This document shows positions 42,910-51,505 of a stretch of 64,000 nt of DNA, piece by piece (within the stretch, counting starts at the first letter, position 1; each line of letters begins with the position of its first letter). The position numbers and the translations under genes are program-made. The stretch spans positions 1 to 64,000 of the forward strand of contig NZ_FYAU01000005.1 in assembly GCF_900185725.1 (NCBI RefSeq), given 5' to 3'. Source of the DNA: Stappia sp. TSB10P1A. GTDB taxonomy: Bacteria; Pseudomonadota; Alphaproteobacteria; Rhizobiales; Stappiaceae. The notes under the pieces are model-generated. The model was not told where the DNA came from and did not search any database. It saw only the letters and a program-made list of their open reading frames with translations.

Positions 42910-43410
42910 TCAGGACGCGGCTTCGCCGAGATTGCGGATCATCGTCTTCAGCGTGTTGACGCAGGTTTTCAGGTCTTTCTCCGGAATCCCGGCGATCAGG
43001 CGTTGATGGTTGCAAACCATGAGCGGCCAAAGCGTGTGGAGAAGGCTCCGCCCCTTGTCGGTCAGGACAATTTCGCGGCGGCGAAGGTCCTTCTCCGAAA
43101 TCTGCCGCTGAACCAGCCCGTCCGCGACCATCAAATCGATTGTCCTGCTGGCATTCGACTGCTCGATAACGGCATAGGCGGCAATCTCGTTGACGGTCAG
43201 TGTCGGGTGCATGTTGAGAACGGAAAGGGTCCGCAGCACGGTACTGTTAATCCCGTGCTCGTTGAGATCCCGGTTCTGATCGAGATTCCAACGGTTCGTC
43301 ACCAGGTTCAGCAAGTACGGAATGTAATTGCGCAACTCCTCTACAGTGCTGAAAGGCTCCGATGTGCTCGCGCCCGATATGTCTTTTCTGGCGCGTCCGG
43401 CCTTAGTCAT
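42910..43410 (-). CDS. MarR-family transcriptional regulator 1
   Basis: A 166-residue regulator. The winged helix-turn-helix covers about residues 55-125: LTVNEIAAYAVIEQSNASRTIDLMVADGLVQRQ, then the wing EKDLRRREIVLTDKGRSLL. It is translated from an ATG that overlaps the stop of MarR 2 by 8 bases, so both are produced from one message, together with the thioesterase and IorAB genes upstream. MarR proteins control most auxin-degradation clusters (IacR). Probable role: repressor binding the TATG-N6-CATR palindromes, released by indoleacetate or an intermediate. Confidence 0.86.
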   Translation of the reverse strand: MTKAGRARKDISGASTSEPFSTVEELRNYIPYLLNLVTNRWNLDQNRDLNEHGINSTVLRTLSVLNMHPTLTVNEIAAYAVIEQSNASRTIDLMVADGLVQRQISEKDLRRREIVLTDKGRSLLHTLWPLMVCNHQRLIAGIPEKDLKTCVNTLKTMIRNLGEAAS

Positions 43411-43918
43411 TTCGGCGTCCCTGTATGCCTGAAGACAGCAATCTGAGTGTCGTAAGCGCCTTTTCCAACTCTGGCAACGGCACCTCGGCGAAACAGCGCG
43501 CCAGCGTCTCGGCGTGAAGGGCATTGGCCCTGTCGAAAAGCTCTTTGCCTTTCGGGGTGAAGTGCACGATGAAGGACCGTCGGTCTTCCTGCGACATGGT
43601 CTTGGTGATGAGCCCGTCCGCAAGCAGGCGCCGGACCAGCCCGGACACGTTGCCGCTCGTGACCTTGAGATTGGCTGAGATCTGCCCGAGGCTGATGCCG
43701 GCAGGATAGCGCTCGATCTGCGCCAGAAACTCGAATTTGGCGACGGAAATGCCGAATTGAGCGCTCAAGGCGCCATTCAATTTCGAGAAAATCTCGCTTT
43801 CCAGCGAAAGCACCGACAACCAGATCCGTGTTTCAACTCTGCTCCTGTCCAGCCCCTTGCCCTCGCTGATAGTCTTGCCCACTGCGACCCTCGCATCTGT
43901 CGGGAGGTTCCGGTTCAA
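43403..43918 (-). CDS. MarR-family transcriptional regulator 2
   Basis: A 171-residue regulator from the same family but clearly different from MarR 1. The helix-turn-helix reads ISLGQISANLKVTSGNVSGLVRRLLADGLI, with the wing QEDRRSFIVHFTPKGKELF. It lies directly upstream of MarR 1 with an 8-bp overlap; its start is 49 bp after the thioesterase stop. Palindrome site G lies in this gap, so it may regulate its own expression. The two proteins could form heterodimers or respond to different ligands. Confidence 0.86.
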   Translation of the reverse strand: MNRNLPTDARVAVGKTISEGKGLDRSRVETRIWLSVLSLESEIFSKLNGALSAQFGISVAKFEFLAQIERYPAGISLGQISANLKVTSGNVSGLVRRLLADGLITKTMSQEDRRSFIVHFTPKGKELFDRANALHAETLARCFAEVPLPELEKALTTLRLLSSGIQGRRND

Positions 43919-43967
43919 TGCCGCCCGAATTCGGCTCCGGCATCACGTGCGATTCCGGTCCCTTACT

Positions 43968-44447
43968 TCATGATTTTGCATAAATAAGCAAGGCGGCACG
44001 CAGGTCTTCCGGGATCGCGGTCGGGCGATGGTTGTCAAGGCTCGTCGTGACAACCGTAAAACGTCCTCTCAGGGCCTCTTTCTCTCCGTTGAAAGCATGA
44101 AGCAACAGGTTGAAAGAGGATGTCCCCACCCGCTCGACGTCGAGGGCCACGTCGAGCGTCGTGCCCATCCGGCAGGGCGCGAAGAAATCCGCATGCGCAT
44201 TCACATATCCAAGACCGACGCGCCGCGCACCGATGATTTCGTAATAGTCGATGCCGAGCGCATGCTCATACCACTTCTCGATGACGACATTGAAGATGTC
44301 GAAGAAATTCGGCGTGTAGACGATGCCTGCCGGGTCGCAGTGTCCGAACCGGATTTTCGTTGCGGTCGACCAAAGTCCGTTTTTGAGATCTTTGAGAAGA
44401 AGCGGGATCGGCCGGGAGGCGACCGGAGTTTCGAGGGGCTTGTTCAT
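43968..44447 (-). CDS. 4-hydroxybenzoyl-CoA-type thioesterase
   Basis: A 159-residue hotdog protein with FGHCDPAGIVYTPNFFDIFN, the hallmark of the Pseudomonas-type 4HBT family; the Asp in CDPAG is the catalytic residue. The usual substrates are aromatic acyl-CoAs such as hydroxybenzoyl-CoA. It overlaps the iorB stop by 4 bp (ATGA) and precedes the MarR genes. In the proposed pathway it would hydrolyse anthraniloyl-CoA, made by IorAB from isatinate, to anthranilate. That use is inference. Confidence 0.83.
   Translation of the reverse strand: MNKPLETPVASRPIPLLLKDLKNGLWSTATKIRFGHCDPAGIVYTPNFFDIFNVVIEKWYEHALGIDYYEIIGARRVGLGYVNAHADFFAPCRMGTTLDVALDVERVGTSSFNLLLHAFNGEKEALRGRFTVVTTSLDNHRPTAIPEDLRAALLIYAKS
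43969..43982. promoter_or_regulatory. operator site G, CATGATTTTGCATA
   Basis: On the minus strand this reads TATGCAAAATCATG, matching TATG-N6-CATR. It overlaps the last codons of the thioesterase gene and lies about 50 bases before the start of MarR 2, a position suited to autoregulation. Because it lies partly in coding sequence, it is the weakest of the seven sites. Confidence 0.4.
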
Positions 44448-46003
44448 AGGAATGACTTTATGGTTGCTATCGTGCCGTCCAGTTGCTTCTGGGACGCGTC
44501 CCGGATCGCGGCTTCTCGCAGGCGTCGCGCCCAGTCTGCAGCGTCCGCGCGTCCCTCCAGGAGGGCGATCGTGGCCACGACCTTGTCGAATTTCGACAGG
44601 CCGCGGGTATGGGTGTCGGAGTAGCCCTTGACGAGGCGCCGGCATTGGAGAACTTCCACGCCGAGCTGGTAATTGTTCGCCAGTGCGCGGGTGGCGGCTG
44701 CGAGCCAGGCATCCCGGTGCGCCGTCTCGACCTCATGGCGCAACGACCGGCGCCGGAGCCAGCGCAGGCTGCTCACGAGGTAGAGCATCAGGAACCAGCG
44801 CAAGGTGTAGGTCCTGACCCGTCGCCCCTTGCTGATCCGCCGGTCGAGCCAGGCGAAGAGGCGCGGTCGCGCTTCGATCCAGCGACCGAGCCGGGCGGGC
44901 AGGAGGCCGTTCACTTCCTCCATGCGCGGATGCATGAACTCGGTCGTCTGGAGCACCTGGCCCTCCCGCAGGCCCATCTCCCGTTCGATGCGCGCTCGCC
45001 GTTGCGCGCGTGTCTTCAGGTCCGCCACGCGAATGACGTCGTCATAGGCCATGGCATTTGCCAGATACTTGGCCGCGGTCACCGTGAAGAGATGTCCCTT
45101 GCCGGCCCCCCCCGCCTCCGCGTCGGCGGCGTGCAGCCGATCGAGCAGGTCGAGATACTCGCGCCCATAGTCGAGGTCCTGATAGTCGACGACCTTGCGC
45201 AGGCCAGCTTCGGCCATCGCATGCGCGGCGTCCGGCAGGGTCTCGCGCAGGCGGGTCAGCAAGGGGAGGAAACGCGGGTCGACGGTGGCGGCCTCCGCAG
45301 GCGGCCTCTCGGGTTGCTCACCCGTCTGCGCAGGCGCCGCGCCCGAGTTGGCGCGGGTATATGCTGCCTCGAAGGTGCGGATGCTCGCTTCCACGCCTCG
45401 GCCGCCTTCGCGGATGACGGTCAGGTAATCGTCCTGGCCGAAGGGCAGGATATCGGCACCGGCAAGCGCACCGAACATCGCCGCCGAGATGACGCTGCCG
45501 TTCCTGACGGCCAGGGCGTCCATGTCGAACACGATCTCGCGCCGTGCCGTCACGCCGATCGCTTGCGAGACAGCGGACTTGTCGGCAATCCCCTCGCCGG
45601 GGGCCATTTTCTCGGTGATGGCCAGCGAGCGATGGTTGGAGGCGATCAGCGTGGTCCGGTCGGGCGTGACGATTCCTCGCAGGATCGACCGGCCCGCTTC
45701 CATGAACTCCGACGCGAGCACCACATCGACATCCCCGGGCGTCGGCATCTGGGCAAGGATGGGCCTGCGTCCGTCGAGCGGCGGCATCATCTCGACATAG
45801 TAGATCGTGGCCCCGGTCCGCTGCGCCACACCCGGTACGGATGTCGACTGGGCAACCCAGCCCTGGTTCTCGGCCAGTTTCACAATCCAGTCTGTGAGCA
45901 CGCCGCCGCCCTGCCCGCCCATCGCCACGATGGCGATGGAGATCGGACGCTCCGTCGCCGGGCCGGCCGCCGGAAGCGTCAGCTTGACTGTGTCGTCTTT
46001 CAT
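44444..46003 (-). CDS. iorB: indolepyruvate/2-oxoacid:ferredoxin oxidoreductase, beta subunit (long form)
   Basis: A 519-residue protein. The first 200 or so residues are the pyruvate ferredoxin oxidoreductase gamma-type domain (AIVAMGGQGGGVLTDWIVKLAE, VPGVAQRTGATIYYVEM), as in IorB. A long C-terminal extension of about 300 residues, rich in Arg (GRRVRTYTLRWFLMLYLVSS), contains the DUF6537-like part seen in proteobacterial fused forms. With IorA it oxidatively decarboxylates a 2-oxoacid to acyl-CoA and reduces ferredoxin. The stop overlaps the thioesterase start, and the start overlaps the iorA stop by 4 bp. Substrate in this context: indolepyruvate or isatinate (2-aminophenylglyoxylate). Confidence 0.88.
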   Translation of the reverse strand: MKDDTVKLTLPAAGPATERPISIAIVAMGGQGGGVLTDWIVKLAENQGWVAQSTSVPGVAQRTGATIYYVEMMPPLDGRRPILAQMPTPGDVDVVLASEFMEAGRSILRGIVTPDRTTLIASNHRSLAITEKMAPGEGIADKSAVSQAIGVTARREIVFDMDALAVRNGSVISAAMFGALAGADILPFGQDDYLTVIREGGRGVEASIRTFEAAYTRANSGAAPAQTGEQPERPPAEAATVDPRFLPLLTRLRETLPDAAHAMAEAGLRKVVDYQDLDYGREYLDLLDRLHAADAEAGGAGKGHLFTVTAAKYLANAMAYDDVIRVADLKTRAQRRARIEREMGLREGQVLQTTEFMHPRMEEVNGLLPARLGRWIEARPRLFAWLDRRISKGRRVRTYTLRWFLMLYLVSSLRWLRRRSLRHEVETAHRDAWLAAATRALANNYQLGVEVLQCRRLVKGYSDTHTRGLSKFDKVVATIALLEGRADAADWARRLREAAIRDASQKQLDGTIATIKSFL

Positions 46004-48162
46004 GTGCTGGCCGCGCTGAACTGGATACGGCGCATGGCGCGCCTCCTTTGCAGGGCCCCGATGACTGCCATGGTCAGGCTCGCCTTGAACTTGTCCCAGC
46101 GGGTCGGGTTGTGGATCACGTCGGCGCGGAAGAAGGAGGGACAGAGCACGGCAGCCTCCGCCACCTCCCCGCAATTGCCACAGGCGACGCAGGAATTGTC
46201 GATCGAGGCGACGGGGTCGTCGCGCAGCGGGTCGTCCAACTGTTTGACCGACAGCGATGGGCAGCCCGAGAGCCGTATGCAAGCATGGTCTCCCGTGCAC
46301 ACATCCTCATCGACACCGAAACGCTCCTTGACCACGCGCTGGCCGCCCTTGATGGCCTTGGCGATCTGCGGCTTCACCCGGCGCTGCTTGTTGAGCATGC
46401 ATTCCGACGAGGCGACGATGATCTTCGGACCTTCCTCCTTGGTGGTGAGCGCCTCCTTCAGCGTGTCGCGCATCTTGGTGACGTCATAGGTCCGGTCGAT
46501 CTGGCGCACCCATTTGGCGCCGATGCCGTGCAGCGCCTCGACAATGGAGTTGTTGGTGCTCCGATTTGCGTTTTGGGCGCGCGAGGAGAGAATGTCCTGG
46601 CCGCCGGTCGCGGAGGAATAGTAGTTGTCGACGATGACGAAAACGCCGTCGTGCTTGTTGAAGACGGCGTTGCCGATGCCGCTGGTCAGCCCGTTATGCC
46701 AGAAGCCGCCGTCGCCCATTATCGCGATCGAGCGCTTGTCGGCCTTGACGTTGAAGGCCGAGGTCGAGGCCGGGCCAAGGCCGAATCCCATCGTGGTCGC
46801 GCCGAGGTCGAAGGGTGGCAGGATCGAGAACAGATGGCAGCCGATGTCGGCCGAGACATGGTGCGTTCCCAGTTCCTCTTCCACCAGCTTCATGGAGGCG
46901 AAGATCGGTCGCTCGGGACAGCCGGTGCACAAGCCGGGCGGGCGCGGTGGTACGACCGTCTGCAGGCGCTGCACTTCCGGCAGGGCCAGCACGGGCTTCG
47001 GGTCGGGCAGGGGCGGGCGGTTGCCGAGAAGATGCGGATCGTTGGTTGCCAAGAACGTCTCGATCCCCTGCATCAGCACCTGGGCGGTGTAGTCGCCGCC
47101 CATCGGCAGGACATCCTTGCCGGAAACCCGCGTGTTGATGTCGCGTCGGCGCAAAACGGTGTTGATGGCCTGCTCTAGGTATTCGGGCTGGCCTTCCTCG
47201 ATCATCAGCACCGCATCTTTATCGCGGCAGAAATCGGCAACCTCCGTGTCGATGACCGGATAGGTGACGTTCATGACGTAGAGCGGAACCTTGGTGTTTC
47301 CATAGGCGTCCGAAAGTCCGAGATACTGAAGTGCGCGGATGACGCTGTTGTACATCCCGCCCTGTATCAGGATGCCGATCTTCCCTTCGCTCGGGCCCAT
47401 CCACTCGTTCAGCTTGTTGTCGCGCACGAAGTCGATGGCGGCGGGCAGGCGCTTGTGGATCTTCTCCTGCTCGTGCTCGTAGGCCGCCGGCGGCAGAACG
47501 ATGCGGCTGAGATCCCGCTTGGGATTGTTGAGGGCGTCTTTCAGCGTGAAGACCGGCTTGACGTTGTCCTTGGCGACGAAACTGCCATGCATGTGGCAGG
47601 TTCGCACCCGCACCTCCAGCATCACCGGCGTGTTGGAGGCTTCCGAGAGCTGGAAGCCCTTCTCGATCAGGTCGACGATACAGGTATGGTCGGGACGCGG
47701 GTCGAGCAGCCACATCTGCGACTTCATGGCGAAGGCGTGCGTACGCTCCTGCATGATCGACGATCCCTCGCCGTAGTCCTCGCCGATGATGATCATCGCG
47801 CCGCCGGTGACCCCGCCGGACGACAGATTGGCCAGCGCGTCGGAGGCGACATTGGTGCCGACGGTCGACTTCCATGCCACGGCGCCCCGCAAGGGATACA
47901 TCACCGAGGCGGACAGCATCGCGGCGGCCGTCGCCTCGTTGGCGGAACTCTGGAAGATGACGTCGAGCTCGTCGAGCACGTCCTTGGCATCGGCCAGCAC
48001 GTCCATCAGGTGCGAAATGGGCGAGCCCTGGTAGCCGCCGACATAGGACACGCCGGACTGCAGCAGGGCCTTGGTGATGGCAAGGATTCCTTCGCCGCTG
48101 AATATTTCCCCACCCGACAGGCGCAGATCCTCAACCTCGCGAGCAAATGAGCGTTCAGCCAT
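46000..48162 (-). CDS. iorA: indolepyruvate/2-oxoacid:ferredoxin oxidoreductase, alpha subunit
   Basis: A 720-residue protein. Parts in order: the pyrimidine-binding domain (GVSYVGGYQGSPISHLMDVL, SSANEATAAAML), the IorA middle domain, the TPP-binding domain (GLCTGCPERPIFASM, MGDGGFWHNGLTSGIGNA and the DNYYSSATGGQ loop), and a C-terminal 2[4Fe-4S] ferredoxin region with CTGDHACIRLSGCP and CVACGNC. It forms the catalytic subunit with IorB. It is the first gene of a five-gene operon (iorA, iorB, thioesterase, marR2, marR1) with promoter and operator site D upstream. The class prefers aryl pyruvates or aryl glyoxylates. Confidence 0.92.
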   Translation of the reverse strand: MAERSFAREVEDLRLSGGEIFSGEGILAITKALLQSGVSYVGGYQGSPISHLMDVLADAKDVLDELDVIFQSSANEATAAAMLSASVMYPLRGAVAWKSTVGTNVASDALANLSSGGVTGGAMIIIGEDYGEGSSIMQERTHAFAMKSQMWLLDPRPDHTCIVDLIEKGFQLSEASNTPVMLEVRVRTCHMHGSFVAKDNVKPVFTLKDALNNPKRDLSRIVLPPAAYEHEQEKIHKRLPAAIDFVRDNKLNEWMGPSEGKIGILIQGGMYNSVIRALQYLGLSDAYGNTKVPLYVMNVTYPVIDTEVADFCRDKDAVLMIEEGQPEYLEQAINTVLRRRDINTRVSGKDVLPMGGDYTAQVLMQGIETFLATNDPHLLGNRPPLPDPKPVLALPEVQRLQTVVPPRPPGLCTGCPERPIFASMKLVEEELGTHHVSADIGCHLFSILPPFDLGATTMGFGLGPASTSAFNVKADKRSIAIMGDGGFWHNGLTSGIGNAVFNKHDGVFVIVDNYYSSATGGQDILSSRAQNANRSTNNSIVEALHGIGAKWVRQIDRTYDVTKMRDTLKEALTTKEEGPKIIVASSECMLNKQRRVKPQIAKAIKGGQRVVKERFGVDEDVCTGDHACIRLSGCPSLSVKQLDDPLRDDPVASIDNSCVACGNCGEVAEAAVLCPSFFRADVIHNPTRWDKFKASLTMAVIGALQRRRAMRRIQFSAAST

Positions 48163-48184
48163 AGCTGGAGTCTCCCTATAATAG

Positions 48185-48221
48185 TATGCAGCAGCATAGA
48201 TTTATCAGTTAAGTATGTCAA
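48185..48221 (-). promoter_or_regulatory. iorA promoter with operator site D, TATGCAGCAGCATA
   Basis: On the minus strand TTGACA (48221-48216) is followed after exactly 17 bases by TATGCT (48198-48193). The -10 box is embedded in the perfect palindrome TATGC-AGCA-GCATA at 48185-48198. A protein bound here would block RNA polymerase. This is the clearest promoter-operator overlap in the window. Confidence 0.78.
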
Positions 48222-48326
48222 CGCGCCACACCGCCTGACCATCCGCCGCGGGACCGATGCTGCTGCCGGTGTCTCCGTCAATCGCCCTCTCGGGGCACCG
48301 TAGCTGAGCCCCGCTTGCAATCCAAC

Positions 48327-48345
48327 TATAATATGATGTAGCATA
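48327..48345 (+). promoter_or_regulatory. aldehyde dehydrogenase promoter with operator site E, TATGATGTAGCATA
   Basis: A consensus TATAAT at 48327-48332, overlapping by one base the palindrome TATGATGTAGCATA at 48332-48345, which therefore covers the start site. The -35 region is weak, as expected for an inducible promoter. It lies about 60 bases before the aldehyde dehydrogenase start. Confidence 0.7.
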
Positions 48346-48406
48346 ATCTTATAAGTGAAATAAAAATCGCGGCGCTGAGGGGCGCCAATCATGGAGGGAG
48401 TGCGAC

Positions 48407-49921
48407 ATGCGCATCGCGCAGCCAGACAAGCCGGTTGAGGAAATTTCGCCCGCGGTTCGCTCGTTCATCGAGTCCGACATCCGCATGGTCATCGGCAGGC
48501 ATCACGAGCGTGCGGCCTCGGGTGAGAGCATCACGGTCTACGAGCCGGCGACCGGACGCGAGCTTGCCTGCGTGCCCCGCGGCGGGGCCGAGGATGTCGA
48601 CCGTGCGGTGCGGGCCGCGCGCGCCGCGCTTGAGGGGGAATGGTCGACCATGCTCGCCGCCCAACGCCAGCGCCTGATGCTGAAGCTCGCCGATCTGATC
48701 GAGGAAAACGGCGAGGAACTGGCGCAGCTCGAGACGCTCAACAACGGCAAGTCGGTGATGCTGTCGCGCCTCATAGAGGTGGGCGCGTCGGCGGAATATG
48801 TGCGCTACATGGCCGGCTGGGCCACCAAGATCACGGGCTCGACCATCGATGTGTCGATCGCCGTACCGCCCGGCGCGCGATACCAGGCGTATACCCGCAA
48901 GGAGCCGGTCGGTGTGGTCGCCGCGATCACCCCGTGGAATTTCCCGCTCAACATGGCCTGCTGGAAGATCGCACCGGCACTCGCCTGCGGCTGCACGGTG
49001 GTGCTGAAGCCGGCCGAGGAAACGCCGCTGACCGCCATTCGTCTTGCCGAACTGTGCCTTGAGGCCGGCTTTCCGGAAGGTGTCGTCAATGTGGTGACTG
49101 GCACGGGAGAGGAAGCGGGGGCTGCGCTCGTCGCCCATCCCGGTGTCAACAAGATCGCTTTCACCGGGTCCACCGAGACCGGCAAGCTGATCGGCGCCCG
49201 CGCCATGCAGGATGTGAAGCGCGTCACGCTCGAACTCGGCGGCAAGGCGCCGATGATCATGTTCGACGACATGGATCTCGATCAGCTTGGCATTGCGGCC
49301 GGGATCGGCGCCTTTTTCAATGTCGGGCAGACCTGCTGCGCCGGGTCTCGCATCTATGCGCAGAAAGGCATCTATGATCGGGTCGTGGAGACCTTCGCCG
49401 GCATTGCTGCCTCGCTGCCGATGGGCTCGGGTCTTGATCCGGCAAACCAGATCAACCCGCTGGTGTCGGCCCGGCACCGCGCGCATGTCAGCGCCTGCAT
49501 CTCGCGTGCCCTCGAGCAAGGTGCAAGGCCCGTGGTCGCGGCCGAAGCGTATGACGGCGACGGCTATTTCGTCCGGCCCGAGATTTTCACGAATGTCGAC
49601 CAGTCCATGGCGATCATGCAGGACGAAGTGTTCGGCCCCGTCGTCACCGTGACGCCGTTCGAGGAGCCGGAGGAGGCGATCCGTCTTGCCAACGACACCC
49701 GCTATGGGCTCGGCGCCTCGATCTGGACCACCAACCTCAACAAGGTTCTGCGCCACGTACCGAAGATCCAGGCCGGCACGGTCTGGGTGAACACCCATAA
49801 TCTTCCCGACCAGAACATGCCGTTCGGCGGCGTCAAGCAGTCGGGCCTCGGCCGGGAGCACGGGAGTGCCGCGCTCGATGCCTATCTCGAAACCAAATCC
49901 GTCTGCATCGCAGTCGGCTGA
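48407..49921 (+). CDS. aldehyde dehydrogenase 1
   Basis: A 504-residue NAD(P)+-dependent aldehyde dehydrogenase. Motifs: PWNFPLNMACWKIAPALACG, FTGSTETGK, LELGGKAP with the general base Glu, and NVGQTCCAGSRI with the nucleophilic Cys; the C-terminal MPFGGVKQSGLGRE is standard. In a regulon with an aminotransferase of primary-amine type and an indole monooxygenase, oxidation of indole-3-acetaldehyde to indole-3-acetate is a reasonable role. First gene of a four-gene plus-strand operon. Confidence 0.9.
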   Translation: MRIAQPDKPVEEISPAVRSFIESDIRMVIGRHHERAASGESITVYEPATGRELACVPRGGAEDVDRAVRAARAALEGEWSTMLAAQRQRLMLKLADLIEENGEELAQLETLNNGKSVMLSRLIEVGASAEYVRYMAGWATKITGSTIDVSIAVPPGARYQAYTRKEPVGVVAAITPWNFPLNMACWKIAPALACGCTVVLKPAEETPLTAIRLAELCLEAGFPEGVVNVVTGTGEEAGAALVAHPGVNKIAFTGSTETGKLIGARAMQDVKRVTLELGGKAPMIMFDDMDLDQLGIAAGIGAFFNVGQTCCAGSRIYAQKGIYDRVVETFAGIAASLPMGSGLDPANQINPLVSARHRAHVSACISRALEQGARPVVAAEAYDGDGYFVRPEIFTNVDQSMAIMQDEVFGPVVTVTPFEEPEEAIRLANDTRYGLGASIWTTNLNKVLRHVPKIQAGTVWVNTHNLPDQNMPFGGVKQSGLGREHGSAALDAYLETKSVCIAVG

Positions 49922-49964
49922 AGCAGGAAGCCGGGCCGAGCCGGCGTTGAAGGAGGGCAACACC

Positions 49965-51335
49965 ATGCTGGACAGGCGCGACAATTTCCTTCGTGAGCAC
50001 AACACGAAGCACCAACTGCACCCGATGATCCACCCGCTGCTTTCGCGCGAGCACCCACCCCAGATCATCACCGATGGCGACGGGGTCCATGTCACCGATA
50101 TCGATGGCAAGACCTATGTGGACGGCATTGGCGGTCTGTGGAACGTCAATGTCGGTCACAATCGCAAGGAGGTGAAGGACGCGATCATCGCCCAGATGGA
50201 CCGCATCAGCTACTACTCCTCCTTCGCCGGTACCACGACCGGACCCTCGATCGAGCTGTCTGCGAAGATCATTGGGATGGGAGCCGAGGAGGAGGCAGAC
50301 AAGGTTCTGTTCTCGGCGAACGGGTCTGACGCGGTCGAGACGGCGCTGAAACTGGCGCGGCAGTACTGGCGGCTTGTCGGTGAGCCGCTGCGCAGCAAGT
50401 TCATTTCGCTCAAGCAGGGGTATCACGGGGTCCATTTCGGCGGCGTTTCCGTCAACGGCAGCACCTATTACCGCTCGTCCTACGAACCGCTGCTGCCGGG
50501 GTGCTTCCAGATCGATACCCCCTGGCCCTACCGAAATGCCTGGACAGAGGATCCGGAGGAGCTTGCCGGCATCGTTGCCACGCTTCTCGAGCGCGAAATC
50601 CTGCATCAGGGACCGCACACGGTCGCCGCCTTCATTGCCGAGCCGGTGCAGGGTGCCGGTGGTGTCATTGTTCCGCCGGCGAGCTTCTGGCCGAAGGTGC
50701 GCGAGGTGCTCGACCGCTACGGCGTTCTGTTGATTTCCGACGAGGTGGTCACGGGGTTCGGGCGCAGCGGATCGATGTTCGGCGCGCGGGGCTGGGGTGT
50801 GAAGCCGGATATCATGTGCCTGGCCAAGGGTCTGTCCGCCGGCTACATCCCGCTCGGTGCCACCGTGCTCAACAAGCGCGTGGCCTCCGCTTGGTATCAG
50901 GGCGTCACGCCCGAAGGCTTCATCATGCACGGCTATACCGCGACGGGGCATCCGCTCGCCTGCGCCGCCGGCATCGCCGCGCTGGAGATCGTGGAGCGTG
51001 AGGACCTGCCGGCGAACGCGGCGGTGCAGGGCAAGCGCCTGCTCGACGGGCTCCAGCACCTGCCCGGTCTGTCATCGATCGTCGGCGAGGTGCGCGGCAA
51101 GGGCCTGATGGTCGGCATCGACCTTGTCGCCGACAAGAAGACCCGTCAGCCCCTGGATCCGGGAACGGGCTTCGGCGAGGCGGTGGCTGCCTTCGCGCGC
51201 GAGGAGGGCGTGATCGTGCGGCCTGCCGGCGCCACGATCATCATGTCGCCACCGCTCGTCATTGCTGCCGAGCACGTCGACAAGATCGTCGATGCGCTCA
51301 CCACGGCCTTCACACGGTTTGAAAAGCTGAAATAG
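49965..51335 (+). CDS. class III aminotransferase (omega-transaminase)
   Basis: A 456-residue PLP enzyme. Evidence: YVDGIGGLWNVNVGHNR, FSANGSDAVETALKLARQYW, KQGYHGVHFGGVSVNG, LISDEVVTGFGRSG (Asp contacting the PLP ring) and MCLAKGLSAGYIPLGA with the Schiff-base Lys. Class III enzymes transfer amino groups from omega-amines or beta-amino acids to pyruvate or 2-oxoglutarate. With the ALDH gene just upstream it could convert tryptamine to indole-3-acetaldehyde, but other amines are possible. Strong Shine-Dalgarno GGAGG before the ATG. Confidence 0.88.
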   Translation: MLDRRDNFLREHNTKHQLHPMIHPLLSREHPPQIITDGDGVHVTDIDGKTYVDGIGGLWNVNVGHNRKEVKDAIIAQMDRISYYSSFAGTTTGPSIELSAKIIGMGAEEEADKVLFSANGSDAVETALKLARQYWRLVGEPLRSKFISLKQGYHGVHFGGVSVNGSTYYRSSYEPLLPGCFQIDTPWPYRNAWTEDPEELAGIVATLLEREILHQGPHTVAAFIAEPVQGAGGVIVPPASFWPKVREVLDRYGVLLISDEVVTGFGRSGSMFGARGWGVKPDIMCLAKGLSAGYIPLGATVLNKRVASAWYQGVTPEGFIMHGYTATGHPLACAAGIAALEIVEREDLPANAAVQGKRLLDGLQHLPGLSSIVGEVRGKGLMVGIDLVADKKTRQPLDPGTGFGEAVAAFAREEGVIVRPAGATIIMSPPLVIAAEHVDKIVDALTTAFTRFEKLK

Positions 51336-51505
51336 CCGGCGGTCGGGAGCGCCGGGGCGGGAACCCGGCCGGTCCATCGACGGTCCATCGGTATCGGCGC
51401 GGCCCAGGATTGGTGCCGGCACCTCGCCGTGCAGCGGGCGTGTGTCTTGCGGTCAGGGCGCCTGACTCACCACAGATCTCGAAAATCCAGGGAGGAATGT
51501 TGTCT

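Noticed and set aside
44483-46489. Plus-strand open frame of 668 codons
   Set aside because: It is antisense to iorB and the end of iorA, and its translation is Arg/His-rich without motifs.
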